Source: Lanius collurio
Taxonomy: Eukaryota; Chordata; Aves; Passeriformes; Laniidae
Assembly: GCA_020086605.1 (NCBI GenBank)
Contig: JACBWW010000028.1
Location: 7,721,822 to 7,785,821, forward strand
Length of the DNA stretch: 64,000 bases
Reading direction: 5' to 3'
The position numbers and the translations under genes were made by a program. Positions 21,341 to 32,400 of this stretch are shown in pieces. Below the pieces are notes generated by a model. The model was not told the origin of the DNA. It worked only from the letters and a program-made list of their open reading frames with translations, and ran no database searches. Numbering within the stretch: position 1 is the first letter of the stretch; each line of letters begins with the position of its first letter.

Positions 21341-23975
21341 TGGAATATAGTAAAACAGACAGAAGGGTGTCTGAGGAAGCACTTGAAAAGAGCTGTGAAG
21401 AATATTCTGAATACCCCACCAGCACATGGATGCAGAGCTGTCTGGTGCTTCCCAGGGTGTTTGCCATCAGGGGAAACCTGTGATGGTTCGTGGTCTTTGG
21501 CTCAGCTCCTGCTCAGCACCAAATGTCTGAAAGCCTATTTTGAGGTTCAGAAAAACAAATGGTGCATCTGTGTGAGAGAGAATTTCAGTTTGCATTGGAG
21601 TCTCAAATTAGAAAGAAGTGGCTTTGAGTTGGCCTGAAGGATATTTCTAGCTCTTTGGCAAAATAGTAAGCCTTTTTGTGTATTTATTGCCCAACTACAA
21701 ACATTACACTGAGCAAATCCAACTTAGCCTGAAAGGATCCATTTGTTTTAGCACGCCTGCCTGGTTTCATAGCCCTAGTCCTTGTTCTTAACCCTTTTAT
21801 TCCTCCTGTCTCCCATAAGACATTTGCATGGGAGAAGTAGGGGGCTCAAACACTATGAAAAATATCTCTCTCAGAAATTAATTTTTTCCTGTCTGTTAAT
21901 TAAATTCTTCCTCTCTTTTGCTCCATCATACCCATATCAGCTCAACTTTTGTGCAGCTAGTGGGTCTCCTGCCCTTTTCTCAGACCTGGAAACAACTACC
22001 ACTGCAGTATCCTCTGCTCCTCTCTTCACTCTGACTGATGAAGAAAGGAAGAAAAAAAAATATACAGAGCTACATTTAAACTACCAGAGGAAGAGAAAGT
22101 GCTCTAGGTAGAACAGAAAACTTCCAAATTGGTAGAAAAAAAAAAGTAAATAAGGAAAAATAATTTCAGAAGACAAGGAAAAATAACTATTTTCCTCCTT
22201 GAACTCTGTGAATGACCGTCGTGCATGGGTGGTTGAGAAGGGAAGGGAACCAGGACAGCAGAGCAGGCTCCCACCAGTGCTGCTAAACATGGACAACCCA
22301 CAGAACACTTGGCATATTGTCCAGAACTGTTTCTGGGGTTGGTAACTGCAGCCTGGTGGGCTAAAATAGGGGAACGTTCAGTTTCTTCCTATATAGTATA
22401 ATTTGCAAATGACTTTGTTCCTGTCTGAACTTGAACAAAAAGATTATGTATTATATTTAGACTCTGTCTGTGTTGGTTGATTTAAAAGATGTCCATCTCC
22501 AACAAAAATACTGTCTCCATAGCCATCCATCCTTTCTTAAAAAGAGAACTGTGGTATAAATTTTAAGGGTAGAATTTATAGCAATGCAATTTAAGTGAGT
22601 CATCATACTTTGCTATATAGAAGACCACAAAACCACCGTAACTAAACTGATGGAAGATAAAAGCTTCTTTTGAGAAATAAACTCATAAATACTCCTTCAA
22701 AACCAAGGTAAGCAATGAATGATGTTTAAAACTGAGAATTCATTTGAGAAGTCATTTCATAACAGAATTTCAGGGATTTGAAATAACTACTTGGCTAGGG
22801 AAAACATGTAATTTCATTTCTCACAGAACCTACTTCTTTATAGACATCTTGTATTTATATTTATGCTTAAGTGCATGTATCTTTTTCTCTGGAAAGTTAC
22901 TTGATTAATCATGATATTTTTAGGAATGTCAGAAGACAGTGGGACTTACTAAGATAATACTGATAATTGTTCTTAGGACCATCTTACTCAGGACTGTGCA
23001 TATTGCTGGGTTAAGTGTGCTCACTGCAGACAGGTATTTAGATTACCAAGGTGACAGAGGTCCTTTCCTATGCGCCTGGGAGGGTACAGAGTGAAGGGGG
23101 TGTTTATTGAGGCAGGAGGACCTGGGTCAGTGCTGGTGGTACTTCCTCTCTACCTGTGAGCATTAAGCCAGAAGAACACGTGAAGATGTGGCATTGTACT
23201 CCGGTGGAGCTGACAGTTTTTCCTCAACAAACCTATAGACAATACAGATATTTTCAGCTCCCTCCCTGCTGTTTCTTGGTACTTACAATAAGACTCTAGA
23301 GTTATGGGAATGATGTTAGGGAGCATTCAAGCCCAATTCCTATATCTCTACCCTGGCAGAAATCCCTGTCCACAGGATGCCCATCTAGGGTCTGGAAGAA
23401 GCTTTCCTTGTGGACATCCCAGGAACTAACTAGCGCAGGAAGCAGGTTTTCCACAGGCATTCCAGACCTGAGCTGAATTTGTCACTTCTTTCCATACTTG
23501 TAAAATGCTATAAATCAGCTACCTCCTAATACTCCAGGGTATTTACACAGGTGTGAATTCATTCATGCTGGTTTTGCTATGAATTTTTCTTGCCTCACAG
23601 GGAAACAGGCAAACTTTTGAATGTAACATGGAAGGTTGATTTATCTTTTTTAAAAATGACAATAGAGTCATTCAGAGAGCTATTGAGACAGAAAAATAAG
23701 GATGAAGAAGGATAAGACTGGGACTTATTATGAGAGAAAAAATCATGTATTGTACCAGGTTTGTACTATTTTATTTCGGAGCACTTTGGTTTTTTTTCCA
23801 GACATAAAAAGGGATGAGAAATGTGTTTTCAAGACCCTAGAGAGAAAAGCATGTGCCGGTAAGATTTTTCTCTGTAGATTCTATTTGTTCTCCAAATACC
23901 TTAATTCCTCTGAAAATTCTTTTTCGCTGTATATTTTTTTTGTTTGTTTTGTTTTTGTTTTTACCTTATGCAGTT
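21341..23975. other. Intergenic, nothing certain
   Basis: AT-rich unique-looking sequence. The block at about 23330-23540 has a texture reminiscent of an old interspersed repeat but could not be placed. No gene, RNA or well-bounded element was recognised. Confidence 0.6.
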
Positions 23976-24133
23976 TGTATTTTGCCAGGCTGCACGGCGG
24001 CAGGCTGGCCAGCTCGAAGCCCTGTCCAGTTCCCCATGCACTAGCCGGGCACCGCACCCACAATGGTGCCTTACTGCTGCAATCAAAGTGTTAAAAACGG
24101 GAGCGCACTCCCGGTTCTAAAGTGATTTCAGCT

Positions 24134-24139
24134 TTTATT
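24134..24139 (-). terminator. LTR polyadenylation signal
   Basis: AATAAA on the minus strand, within TATAATAAAAG, between the presumed U3 and the GC hairpin of the LTR. Confidence 0.6.
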
Positions 24140-24371
24140 ATATGGCCTAAAGCACAGGGGCCTGTGGGCAGAGCCCACGTCGATGGTCCGGGGAAAGTGG
24201 AGCAGGAGGGCTCCCGGTCAGCAACGAGTTGGATGCTGCAGAGCTGGCGCTGGATCTTCCGAGCAGGGATGTTCCCGATGTCCACGGTCGAGCGGCACCC
24301 CTTACTGACCTGGATACTCCCTTTTTACACTGTTTTATGTCACTTTGGATTGGTCTCTGTTTGGATCCTTC

Positions 24372-24379
24372 ATTTGCAT
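24372..24379 (-). promoter_or_regulatory. Octamer motif ATGCAAAT in LTR U3
   Basis: A perfect POU/octamer site, ATTTGCAT on the + strand, lies inside a short palindrome (CCTTCAT...ATGAAGG, 24368-24385) in the U3 part of the LTR. Octamer sites are common enhancer elements; activity here is inference. Confidence 0.5.
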
Positions 24380-24467
24380 GAAGGATAAGGCGCTGATTTG
24401 TTCTCAGGGGTTTTTGTCCAGGCTGGCTCGTTGCTTGGGGTGGGGTGCACATTACTTAGGTGAAACA

Positions 24468-26990
24468 CAGTAAATTGAGTACCATGTTTCTTAATAGCTA
24501 CATCTTTAACCCCTATTATAAAATAATAACCAAACTTTCTAACAGTACATGTATTAATCTAACAATTATTAACTATTTAACAATATTAATATGAACAGTT
24601 TAGCAGTTTCTAACCTTTTTTTGACAAAAGGGTAGCAACACACAGCAGACAGATTCGTGGGGTAATGCATTCAAGACTAACTGAGTGTGAGTTTATCTTT
24701 CAGCACCCCTTTTGTGACTTGCTGTGAGAGGCTTTCTGTGGGGCCCTGCCATGTTTTTTTTTTTTTTTTCTCTTGGATCTCAGATGCTGGTTTTGGAGCA
24801 AAGTGAGCAGATGCCCTGACCTCTTATCCTGGTTGCTCGTGCTCAGCTGTTGTATATGTGGGTGGATGGCCACTGTCCCTCAGAGTTTCAGCTCTCCCTG
24901 CACAGGGGTCTGGGACCCCTCTGTCTGCAGTAATGTTGAGGTTTTTCCAGTTTATGAAAACTCCCCAAGGTGCCCTGGCGTGACCCTCTGCTCCAGGACA
25001 TGCCTGCCTGGGCTAGCTCCAGGTTCATCCTAATAAAGCCAGTTGTATGTATTGGTGAGCCTGGAACACATAATAGGGCAGCAAGGAAGAAGTGTTGAAA
25101 TATTTTTAAGAACACATAGTCAAAACATACTGATGGATAAGTAGAAACAAAAATAGTTAGGAGAGGTGGGTTATCTGGTTTCACAGCAGCCATCAGCAGT
25201 ATTTTCTGGGAGACAGGCTGAGCCTTCTTTGTTCTACTTTAGGTACAGTCAGTGTGTCCTTGGCTTTGTACAATCTGCAATCTGACAAGCACCCATTCAC
25301 ATCTCAAGGGAGAGGCAAAAGATTTAGAGTTGTATGAAGTGCTCTTTGGCTTGGGACCAAATGAGGCTTTAGTGTATTTTCCAGTGCTGCTGGTGGCACT
25401 GGGTTGCCCTCAACACACCACACAAGAAATGCAAAGGCACAAGGGCTGGCTGCTTTGACTGTGTATCTGGGAAATTGTTCTTCTCCTTTGAAATGCAAAC
25501 CAAATGGCAAAGCCATTGCTCCAGTGACTGCCTTTCTGCTCCCTTTGATACTGCACATACAATGCAAATGTATGCTACAGAGTGACAATCAAAAGGCTTT
25601 GAGAAGGATGAGAGAAATCGTATTCTTATTTTCCACTTTCCATTGTTCTGCTAAGCAATACACAGCCTGTTGAAACAGAGTTCATCAAGTAGGTTTGCAG
25701 AGACCAACTTAGTGAAAATGAGGTGAAATTAATTTAAAATTAAGTGAAAATCTTACCTCTACCCACCTCAGTGGATGATTATACTGTGTTTCACTGTTCA
25801 CATCCAATATTGTTAATATTTGCAATGGTTTTGCTATAAGAAATTTAGGTTTAGCTTTGTCAGCTTCTACACTGAGAAATCTGCTCAAAGTTCTGAAGCT
25901 GTCACTAGAGAATTTAAGAATAATGTTCTTCATTAATACAAGACAGATTTCTTAGTCACTGACTTGATTTCTTAGTTGCCATTTGTTCCTGTTGTGGAAT
26001 TAGCAAAAAGTGGATTTTTTATACCAGACTATTTCTTTCTAAAATTTTTCAAACCCACAATTTTTCCTAATTTCAAAACAAAATTATATTTTATTTTAAA
26101 AAAGACAAAACTCTAAGTGATCTAAGAATTTCATCCTGAACTAAGAAAGTAGATATCAGATGCAGACATAATTACTTCTCCTTTTCAATGCAGACAAGAT
26201 TTTAACTGTGTTCTTTAACCCAGCATATCTATCTTTATGGCCTGAATTTACCCAGTTTCCAAAGCAAGTTAGGTTTCATTCTCACATTTGCTGATGACAA
26301 ACCATAATGACACAAAGAAAAATCAGATTACATCATGTAAAAGCCAAGGAACATGTATTTGTACTTGGAGTGCTATGAAAGGCAAGGAGGCTGGGATAAG
26401 AAAGGGGAAAGATGGAAATAGGGTATCTGCTTAGATGTAAAACCTACAGCTGAAATATTCTCTGCTCAAAGTCAGTTATGGGATTGCTGCAGGTGGAAGA
26501 GATACAGATGTATTAATGTGTGCTGTACGGACAGAAGAAGCTCTCTGTTAGGGTGTTTTGCAGTGCAGACAAATATAAATTTACTTCTATAAAGGCAAAG
26601 CATTTCTAAATGTCAGTAAGGAAAAAAAGAGAAAAAAGTACTTAGAAGGTCAAAACCTGACTATCTGAATAGTCTGTGCCAAGGAATGTTTGATCTCAAG
26701 CACCCACAGTATCAATCTGTTAAAAATTCTGTTGCTTTACAGCACAAGATATTTACTTCAACTTCAGCGTGTCTGACCATCCATTTGGATGAGAAACGTG
26801 GGGTTTTAGGAAAGTGACCCTTCCAGTGACCTTAGAAGGAGTCAAGTGAACAAAGCTTGTGGTCCAAAATGGCTCTTGCTGAGGAGCACACCTGAAATGA
26901 AATCCTACCATAACCAGAGCCAGCTGTTCCAAATTGTGATTCAAGGGACCCAGTCAAAGACCAGGAACGCCCAGGGGCAGGTCTGTAAGT
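24468..26990. other. Intergenic with T16 tract and GC-rich patch
   Basis: It includes a T16 run (24754-24769). A GC-richer patch follows to about 25040 that ends in AATAAAGCC (25032-25040). The rest is AT-rich with no recognised gene or element. Confidence 0.6.
24754..24769 (+). repeat. Poly-T tract (16 T)
   Basis: An uninterrupted T16 run. It could be a simple homopolymer or the reverse complement of a retrotransposed poly-A tail; no matching element was identified. Confidence 0.9.
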
Positions 26991-27450
26991 GTAGCGGGAA
27001 TTGCTGTCTAGCAGCAAGGGGTGGCAGCCGTACCGACTGACTCAACGCCCGTGCCCAAAAAACTCCCACCAACCAAAACACAGCACCAAACCAACGCAAC
27101 CCAACAAAACCCCCAAATAACAAGCACCGCCCAGAACATAAGCAAGCAAAGCAAACGAACCCACAGCGGAGGGGCCGCGCCGCCTTCCCCGCGGAGGGCA
27201 GCAGCGCACCGGGCCGCGGCCGCGGGGAGGGCGCGGAGCCGCTCCCGGCCTGGGAGCGCAGGGCGCGCTGACGGGCTCCTTCTGCCCAGGGGAAACAGGC
27301 GCCTCCACGTCCCAAGAACACAGCCGGGGCACCCCACGGCTGCGCCCGCAGAGCAGCTGCTTGGCTAGCGAGCGGCAGCTGAGGCACTGGCTTGCCGAGT
27401 CTCACCCGTGCGCTCGCTGGTTGCCTCGGCCAGAAGCCCCGTGAGAAGTA
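26990..27450. promoter_or_regulatory. CpG island, orphan promoter candidate
   Basis: This is the only dense CpG cluster in the window. Many CpG dinucleotides lie between about 27045 and 27440, most tightly at 27170-27280 (GGGGCCGCGCCGCC, GGGCCGCGGCCGCGG, GGCGCGGAGCCG, GGGCGCGCTGACGGG). Sp1-like CCGCCC occurs near 27128. In birds such islands usually mark promoters, but no recognised exon lies within 14 kb. A possible splice donor CAG|GTGAAT lies downstream near 27615 on the + strand. Open frames across it on both strands are expected from lack of stops in GC-rich DNA. Direction of any transcript is unknown. Confidence 0.6.
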
Positions 27451-29214
27451 CCTGACAGTCCTGCAGCCCCTCCAAGAGCTGAGAAGTAGACGAGAAACAA
27501 TTTGCCATCAGGTTCTCACACAGAGAGGAAGACAGCAAAGGAGAAGCTGACGCCGGATTGCCAAAGAGCTGCTGAGTCTTTGCTTACCCAGGTCCCCCGT
27601 GCAGAAGTGCGGCAGGTGAATCTGTGATGTGTGTCGCTGGCAGAGCTAGGCACTGTCCTGGTGTGGCCATCTGTGGCCATCTAGGTGTGACAGGAGATGC
27701 AGGATTACCATCCCTGCACTGGTGCTAAGACGACTGCTGCAAAGTGCAAAAGCAAATTGCAGGATGTATGCACTAGGTATGCATTAGGTACTAGGCAGGA
27801 TATATGTGTTAGGCATACATTTTACAGGGCTAAAAATCTTCTGTGCCCTACTAGTTCATGTAAGTAAGAGAGATTTCAAAGGCTAGCCAACAGGCAAAAA
27901 CGTAAGACAAATGTAGTGACGTATAATTGAGGAAAAAGCATATGTGTTCACTTGGCAGTGCTGAGGATCAGGCCTATGTACAGAAAAATAAATTTCTACA
28001 TGCATTTGGTTAATCCATCTACCAAACATACTTCAAGCTTACAGTTCTGATCTCTTTAGGAATGCCAGAAGCACTCAGCTTTGTGTCACTGTCGCAGGAT
28101 CAACTGAAATGGGGTGCTGCACTGGGCACTAGGTCTGTTTTCTAGACTGCTGGATCAGCAGGTGGTCAGGGTTTGCTTGTATGAGTACACGAGCCAACCA
28201 AAAAGATTACACACCTTTTCTCTTCGTGAAAGAGTGCTGAGTTCCAGATATGCTTTTGAAACACCAATTTTTTTTTCCACTCAAGGTTAAATTTGAGCAG
28301 GTGCCAGCTACCTTCCCTTCTGCATCCTTCCCACTCTTGTAGTTGAGAGACAGTGCCTTGTCCATTGTGCCTGTGCAATGCCTACGCACTGCCTTTGTTC
28401 CCCCTGTGCAGTGGGACAATATGGTCTGCGGGCAGCAAGTTGCCCCAGGTGAGGTGAAGCAGAGCCTTCCTCTGGCTGAGCTCTGGTTGTCTCAGCTGGA
28501 GGCTGTTCTTGGCATATGTTCACTACATTCCCAGAAGGACACACAGCTTGTTCTAATACTCAACACTTGCTTTGCAGGCACTCTGTGTCCGAGACTATAA
28601 ATAATTGTGAAACCAAGGGACTTGGAGAAGATTGCACTATCATTTCTTAATCTGGTAATGAAACCATAGGTGGAAGAGGACACAACATCCATTTACATAA
28701 CAAGCTTCTCAGTCTAGAGGACATTTTAAAAAATTTGTTGTCAAGATGACGCTGTAGCCATCTAAAGTAGTTTCTTGCATATTTGAATATCTGAATCTCC
28801 TACTAAGCTATGCAAATATTCAGCTTTGGAAAGGAGACTGGCTGTCGACTGACAAGTATATCAGCAAGACTATCTTTGATTTTTTTACTTTCTTTTATGC
28901 AACACATAGGAGATTTTTTTTTTCCATTATCAACTCAGTAAATAATTCCTCCATAATAAAAGAGCCAAATACCAGAATAATTGATGCAGAAGGGTCTCAG
29001 CCATGCTGTGAGGTGACCACTGATGTCTATGTCCAAACATATAGCAACCTAACATGTCCTTAACCATTCCCCACATGGGAGTTTCCACGGATTCTCAAGA
29101 CAGTACTGGTAGTGTCCCCCTCTCCTGCAGCAGCATGGCTTGCCTGATTGAACTTTATGGATGATGGAGTTCAACAAATCACCATCTTCCCTACACAGAA
29201 GAATTTTTAAAGAT
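27451..29214. other. Intergenic downstream of the CpG island
   Basis: GC content falls gradually from the island to AT-rich background by about 27.75 kb. There is a small 10-bp direct duplication (TGTGGCCATC) near 27662-27681. No gene was recognised. Confidence 0.6.
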
Positions 29215-29440
29215 ACTTATTACATACCTTCCTTTTTTGTCCTGTCTTTTTAAGTGCAACCCTCTCTGCCAGATTCTTTAATCTGTCTCTAAAGGTCATG
29301 CTTTCTAGATTGCTGATTACTCCCCTACTGTCACCATACTTCTAGTCCCTCTCAAGCGGCTCCTATTTTTATGGAAAGACAGCCCAAAACTGAACCCACA
29401 GCCAGGGAGACCAGACAAGTGCTTCATATCTTGTATTTAC
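29215..29440 (-). mobile_element. Possible old CR1/L3-like fragment
   Basis: Weak but ordered similarity to antisense CR1-clade 3' sequence: AGGTCATGCTTTCTAGA, then CTGATTAC, then CCCTCTC, then CCCAAAACTGAACCCACAG. The last corresponds to the common CAGAACTGGACACAG block. It is heavily diverged, with no ends visible. The alternative is chance similarity. Confidence 0.4.
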
Positions 29441-32400
29441 AAGCATGTAGTGTAGAGCCTGAATTACATATGACTATTTTCTCACACTTTTAGTAGCTTC
29501 TTGTGTGTAAGTTTCAGCAGATTTTTTTTCTCAAGAAGAAAGAAAATTATTTTAAGAAGGATTCTGTTTCTCTGGGGGCAGTCAAAACACTTTCTAACTA
29601 ATTAGACACATGGAAGTTATAAAACTGTTGTTTCTGAAGATGTGGACCAGAAGACTGTTTGTTCCCCCAGCATTACTAAGTGAGTCTCATAACACCTAGG
29701 ACTTGATATCTGCTGGTTTTATAAACTGTCTTGAAGATGGCCTTGGGAGAGGAATGGATTGTTTTGGCAAGTTCAGCTGTTGCAATGCCCCTGAATATTT
29801 CATGGCTCACATTTCCAAGGGATCCGGCATGCTGACTCTCTATTTGTTCATGTGTTTTATCTGGTTTTTGCGTCTTTGTGCTTTTTTTTCCCCAGCCTAT
29901 TACCTCAGCCCTGCTTAGTAGCATCATGAGTTTATCCTACACTTAGCCCAAAAACTGTAGTAATTTTTAATCTCTGACACATGCACACTGGTTTCTCTGA
30001 ATCATCTGTGCCTTGTTTAAGGATTGTGCTGTCAATGCTGTGTCATGATTAAGTGAAGTATAGATCTGTTTCAGGCCAAGGCTGCTAAGTCACATTTTCT
30101 GTAAAGAGCAGTGATGTAATTCTGTATTACAGTTTTAAGCAGAAAAGCTGATTTAAGATGCTCCTGAGCACACTGCCACCAGCTGCCTGACCGCTTTTTT
30201 CACACCCTCAGCCAACATTTTTCAAAAGGAGAGTGATTGATACTGCATGGGTGAGGATGAGCAACATACAGTGGGAAAGGGTGAACAACTTCGGCAATTA
30301 AACCAAATTATGAAAATGTAACATACAGTAATGAGCTAGATACTCTAATCAAGTATGAAAAGGGGCATACAGTGATTTCTTCTTTCTCCTTTTTTTTTTT
30401 TTTTCTTTTATAATTTATTTTTATTCGGATCTCTTCTCGTTGTCTTTGACTACAAACAATGCTGTCAGGTTTGTGGAATTCTCTCCATTATTATGCTCTA
30501 ATTTAATTAGATAAACAATTTTCTAATAGTGACACGAGGAAGCCTACTGTGAGCCTGAGCACTAGTGATCAGCACTGACTTCCAGAGTAGAGTCCCCTTT
30601 AAAGTTTGGAAACCTTATTTTATTAAAAATAGGTATTTATATATTACTCAGTATATCGGAAATTATTTTTTTCCCAAAACTGGTTCTATAGATGATTTGA
30701 AAGATTCCTCTGGCAGTGACTTTTAGAAATGTGTTTGCTTACTATTTTGATCTGATGATGCCAGCCCATCAAATAGTGGAGAGCTTGGTTACCATTTTAT
30801 GCCTGCTTCTGGATTAGGGTGTAGCAGAGGCTTTCCTTCACAGATGGCTGAGTAGTTATTTTGTGTTGGGAAGTGTAACTAAAATAATCTTCATAGGGTG
30901 GCAGGAGAGCACACAAGCCTCTGCAGACTCCTACATAAGGAATCCTGCTTATCCATGCAAATAGTGGTAAACTGAGGCAGTTGGTTCCTGGGAGCAGTGG
31001 CAGTGGAGTGACAGCATGAGTGCTGGCTGGCCAAGGGTGGCTGCAGGAGGCCACCCTACCAGGAAGCACTGCCTGAGCACAAGGCAGTGACAGCCATGTC
31101 AAAGAAAGGGCTCTGGGGAACCCAGCAGTGACAGTCGATGTCATACAGCAGAGGTTTTGCACTTTCCATAGAGGAAGGTTCATTTAGTGTGCATGTATGT
31201 GATGGAAGGGTAAACAACAGAAAAATCCAGTAAGCTTGACCTCTAATATCCCAGTCTGAGACTTTGCATAGAAATTTAGGGTTTGTTTTCCAGGTCAGTT
31301 CTGAGAGCCACATATTTTCACATGCATGAATCACACAAATGGCACCTTGCAGCCAGAAAACAGCAGGAAACAACAAAATGCTGGTCAGATTAGAAATTTG
31401 CTTACACATTTGCAGAGATTGTACATAAATGTAGATGTTTAATATATGCTTTTTTTGTGATGGAAAGAGTTGTTAATACATCTTATTCTGTGAGGTTTAT
31501 TTTTTCTTGGATGTTTATAAAAATACTTTAATTATGGTCCTTTTTAAATAAATTGCTTCCTTTAGCAATTAGGGCTGTTTGCTATCATTCACTTAACTTT
31601 GAAAAATTCTAATTCCAGGCTGATAGACAAAGGAAACTTAAAAAATGTTGCATTGTTTCTCTGCTTCAGGAGTTGATTTTATCACAGTAACTGCTCAGTG
31701 AAGGTAACTGATAAAAGGAATAAAAATGGATATTTTTAGAAAAGTTCTTGCATTGTGGAACTTTGGTCTTTGTTTGAATTGCAATGAAGTGTCTCAACAT
31801 CAGTGTTGTTTCCAAAAAAAAATGATTTCGTGAAGATGTTGATATTTTTGAAGGACGAACACACGACTGATTCCAATCAGTTTCTTAATGGGTGTATTCA
31901 CAGTTCAAATGAAAGAGACTGTATTTCAGGTTATCCAAATACTAGGTTGTAATCCCATCATCAAGTATCTGTGTGCCAGGCATTGACTGTGCTCAGAAAT
32001 AGGTTGGTGCAGTGCTTTTCACTCACTGTATCTTAGCCACTTAGTGTTTTGTTGATGAACTTAGCAAGGTATCTGTTGGCACCTTTTTAGGAAGTTGAAT
32101 GGTTTATGGATAGAGCAAGTTGCATGGGATTGAGACACTTGGTATGCTAAGCTGTCTTTTAAGTATTTAGTGTCCTGAGATGATTTTTCTTTGTAAAAAA
32201 CTGTTTTGGAGGCTGAAATGCTTCTTCATCTTGCTGTACTTTCAGCTTGGATAATAACTATATAAGCTTCTCTGTCAGTCATGGCCCTAACTAATGCCTT
32301 CTCTATGAGCGGTGATGGAAAAAAATTGTTGGACTTTCATCATCAGGCTTGTTCCCTAATTTCTCTGCCTTGGGGGGTCCTGTGATATCATTCCACAGTA

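Larger units (their letters stand above)
23976..24467 (-). mobile_element. Solo ERV LTR (492 bp), different family, antisense
   Basis: The ends are TG (23976) and CA (24467) with flanking CAGTT (23971-23975) and CAGTA (24468-24472), a 5-bp duplication with one mismatch. On the minus strand it reads as a U3-R-U5 layout. It has an octamer ATGCAAAT (24379-24372), a GC-rich U3, and a combined TATA/AATAAA block (24139-24134). Just beyond is a hairpin CGGGAG-CGCA-CTCCCG (24098-24113). Its GC content is well above both flanks. No coding sequence is present. It shares no sequence that I can see with the other three LTRs. Confidence 0.7.

Noticed and set aside
23330..23540. Possible degenerate interspersed repeat
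   Set aside because: Texture suggests an old repeat, but I could not line up ordered blocks with CR1 or any other family.
26941..27405. 154-codon minus-strand open frame, the longest near the CpG island
   Set aside because: GC-rich DNA has few stop codons. There is no recognisable domain and no splice or Kozak support that I can defend. Overlapping frames on both strands are similarly open.
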